Shown here piece after piece: positions 63,546-64,000 of a DNA stretch of 64,000 nucleotides (its first letter is position 1; every line of letters starts with the position of its first letter). The position numbers and the translations under genes were made by a program. The stretch covers positions 186,001 to 250,000 of the forward strand of contig NZ_CP102773.1 of assembly GCF_026020075.1 (NCBI RefSeq), written 5' to 3'. The stretch comes from Bosea sp. NBC_00550. GTDB taxonomy: Bacteria; Pseudomonadota; Alphaproteobacteria; Rhizobiales; Beijerinckiaceae. Below the pieces are notes generated by a model, which worked only from the letters and a program-made list of their open reading frames with translations, had not been told where the DNA came from and searched no databases.

Positions 63546-64000
63546 GCGATCGAGACACCATTCACGCCCATATCGAGGCGCATATCGGCGAGCATATCGC
63601 CAACATCCAGCGCTTGGTCCAACAGCCGAGCGTCAGCCTGGAGAAGACGGGTCTACGCGAATGCGCCGCACTGCTCGTCTCGAACATGATGGCGGCGGGC
63701 TTCACTGAGGCCGAGACCGTCGATGTTGGCGACGATTATCCCGGCGTCTGGGGAATGGTCGACTGCGGCAAGCCGACGACCATGCTGATCTACGGCCATT
63801 ACGACGTCCGCCCCGTCGGCACAGAGGCTTGGACCCATCCGCCGTTTTCCGGCGAGGCGATACCCTTCGACGGCTTTCCGAAGGTGGTGCTCGGCCGTGG
63901 TGCCGCCGCGCAAAAGGGACCGTTGCAGGCATGGATCAACGCGGTCTCCTCGATCCTCTCCGTCGAGGGGGCATTACCGGTCAACCTGATCTTCCTGATC
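63542..64000 (+). CDS. M20-family metallopeptidase (partial, cut by window end)
   Basis: The first 153 residues of an M20/M28-type dipeptidase or acylase, open at the window edge. The first metal ligand lies in IYGHYDVRPVG. The bridging-Asp region reads LGRGAAAQKGPL, where most relatives have GRG.xDdKG, so the expected metal-ligand Asp is replaced by Ala or Gln. The start overlaps the permease stop (ATGA). It probably hydrolyses a peptide or N-acyl amino acid brought in by the adjacent transporter. Confidence 0.85.
   Translation, partial: MSDRDTIHAHIEAHIGEHIANIQRLVQQPSVSLEKTGLRECAALLVSNMMAAGFTEAETVDVGDDYPGVWGMVDCGKPTTMLIYGHYDVRPVGTEAWTHPPFSGEAIPFDGFPKVVLGRGAAAQKGPLQAWINAVSSILSVEGALPVNLIFLI

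Overview
This is a GC-rich window of accessory chromosome or megaplasmid character. It most likely comes from an alphaproteobacterium of the order Hyphomicrobiales (Bosea/Bradyrhizobium-like). That assignment rests on gene content and codon style: many ABC solute-uptake operons, Bug-type binding proteins, a D-tartrate dehydratase of the Bradyrhizobium type, many LysR and LacI regulators, and an intergenic repeat typical of that order. It is inference, since no rRNA or other taxonomic marker is present. No tRNA, rRNA, CRISPR array, prophage or replication origin was seen.

Layout. 1-1.4 kb: broken IS110 transposase and an intrinsic terminator. 1.4-6.3 kb (minus strand): glutamate-type amino-acid ABC transporter with an XRE-cupin regulator and an opine-dehydrogenase-family enzyme, with two copies of one operator/promoter-like motif. 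6.3-7.6 kb: stacked remnants of three IS families. 8-10.8 kb: ribose-type sugar ABC transporter (ATPase, permease, binding protein). 10.8-11.5 kb: Hyphomicrobiales-type repeat and an IS1182 remnant. 11.6-14.2 kb: class A beta-lactamase, divergent AmpR-like LysR regulator and an M15 peptidoglycan peptidase. 14.3-17.6 kb: LysR, Bug binding protein and D-tartrate dehydratase. 17.7-21.1 kb: gene graveyard (pieces of LysR, RND pump and TetR, a gutted MFS exporter, a frameshifted fabF). 21.2-25.1 kb: LysR, MFS exporter, Tat-exported alpha/beta hydrolase and a cyclophilin-fold protein. 25.2-26.7 kb: complete IS1182-family element.

27-32.9 kb holds the most unusual locus. A PAS/LuxR-type regulator and a small protein lie divergent from a three-gene run: an OmpR/SARP-TolB-TPR regulator, a vanadium-haloperoxidase/PAP2-family enzyme that begins with eight Gly-Gly-Ile repeats, and a leaderless subtilisin-like protease. 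33.2-34.4 kb: three small secreted or membrane genes. 34.7-41.5 kb: SDR divergent from a carbohydrate ABC operon (binding protein, two permeases, Gfo/Idh/MocA dehydrogenase, ThuA-like, LacI; no ATPase).

42-53.3 kb: LacI regulator divergent from a catabolic and uptake run. It encodes a fused double CaiB CoA-transferase, a hotdog hydratase, an enolase-superfamily enzyme and a complete dipeptide-type ABC transporter. 53.4-54.4 kb: IS110 and metallo-hydrolase remnants. 54.6-64 kb: RraA-like protein, a family-5 binding protein, metallo-beta-lactamase-fold hydrolase and SDR (minus), then a D-2-hydroxyacid dehydrogenase, a second family-5 binding protein, two permeases and an M20 peptidase cut by the window end. 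The overall picture is a mosaic of substrate-scavenging modules, each with its own regulator, separated by decaying mobile elements.
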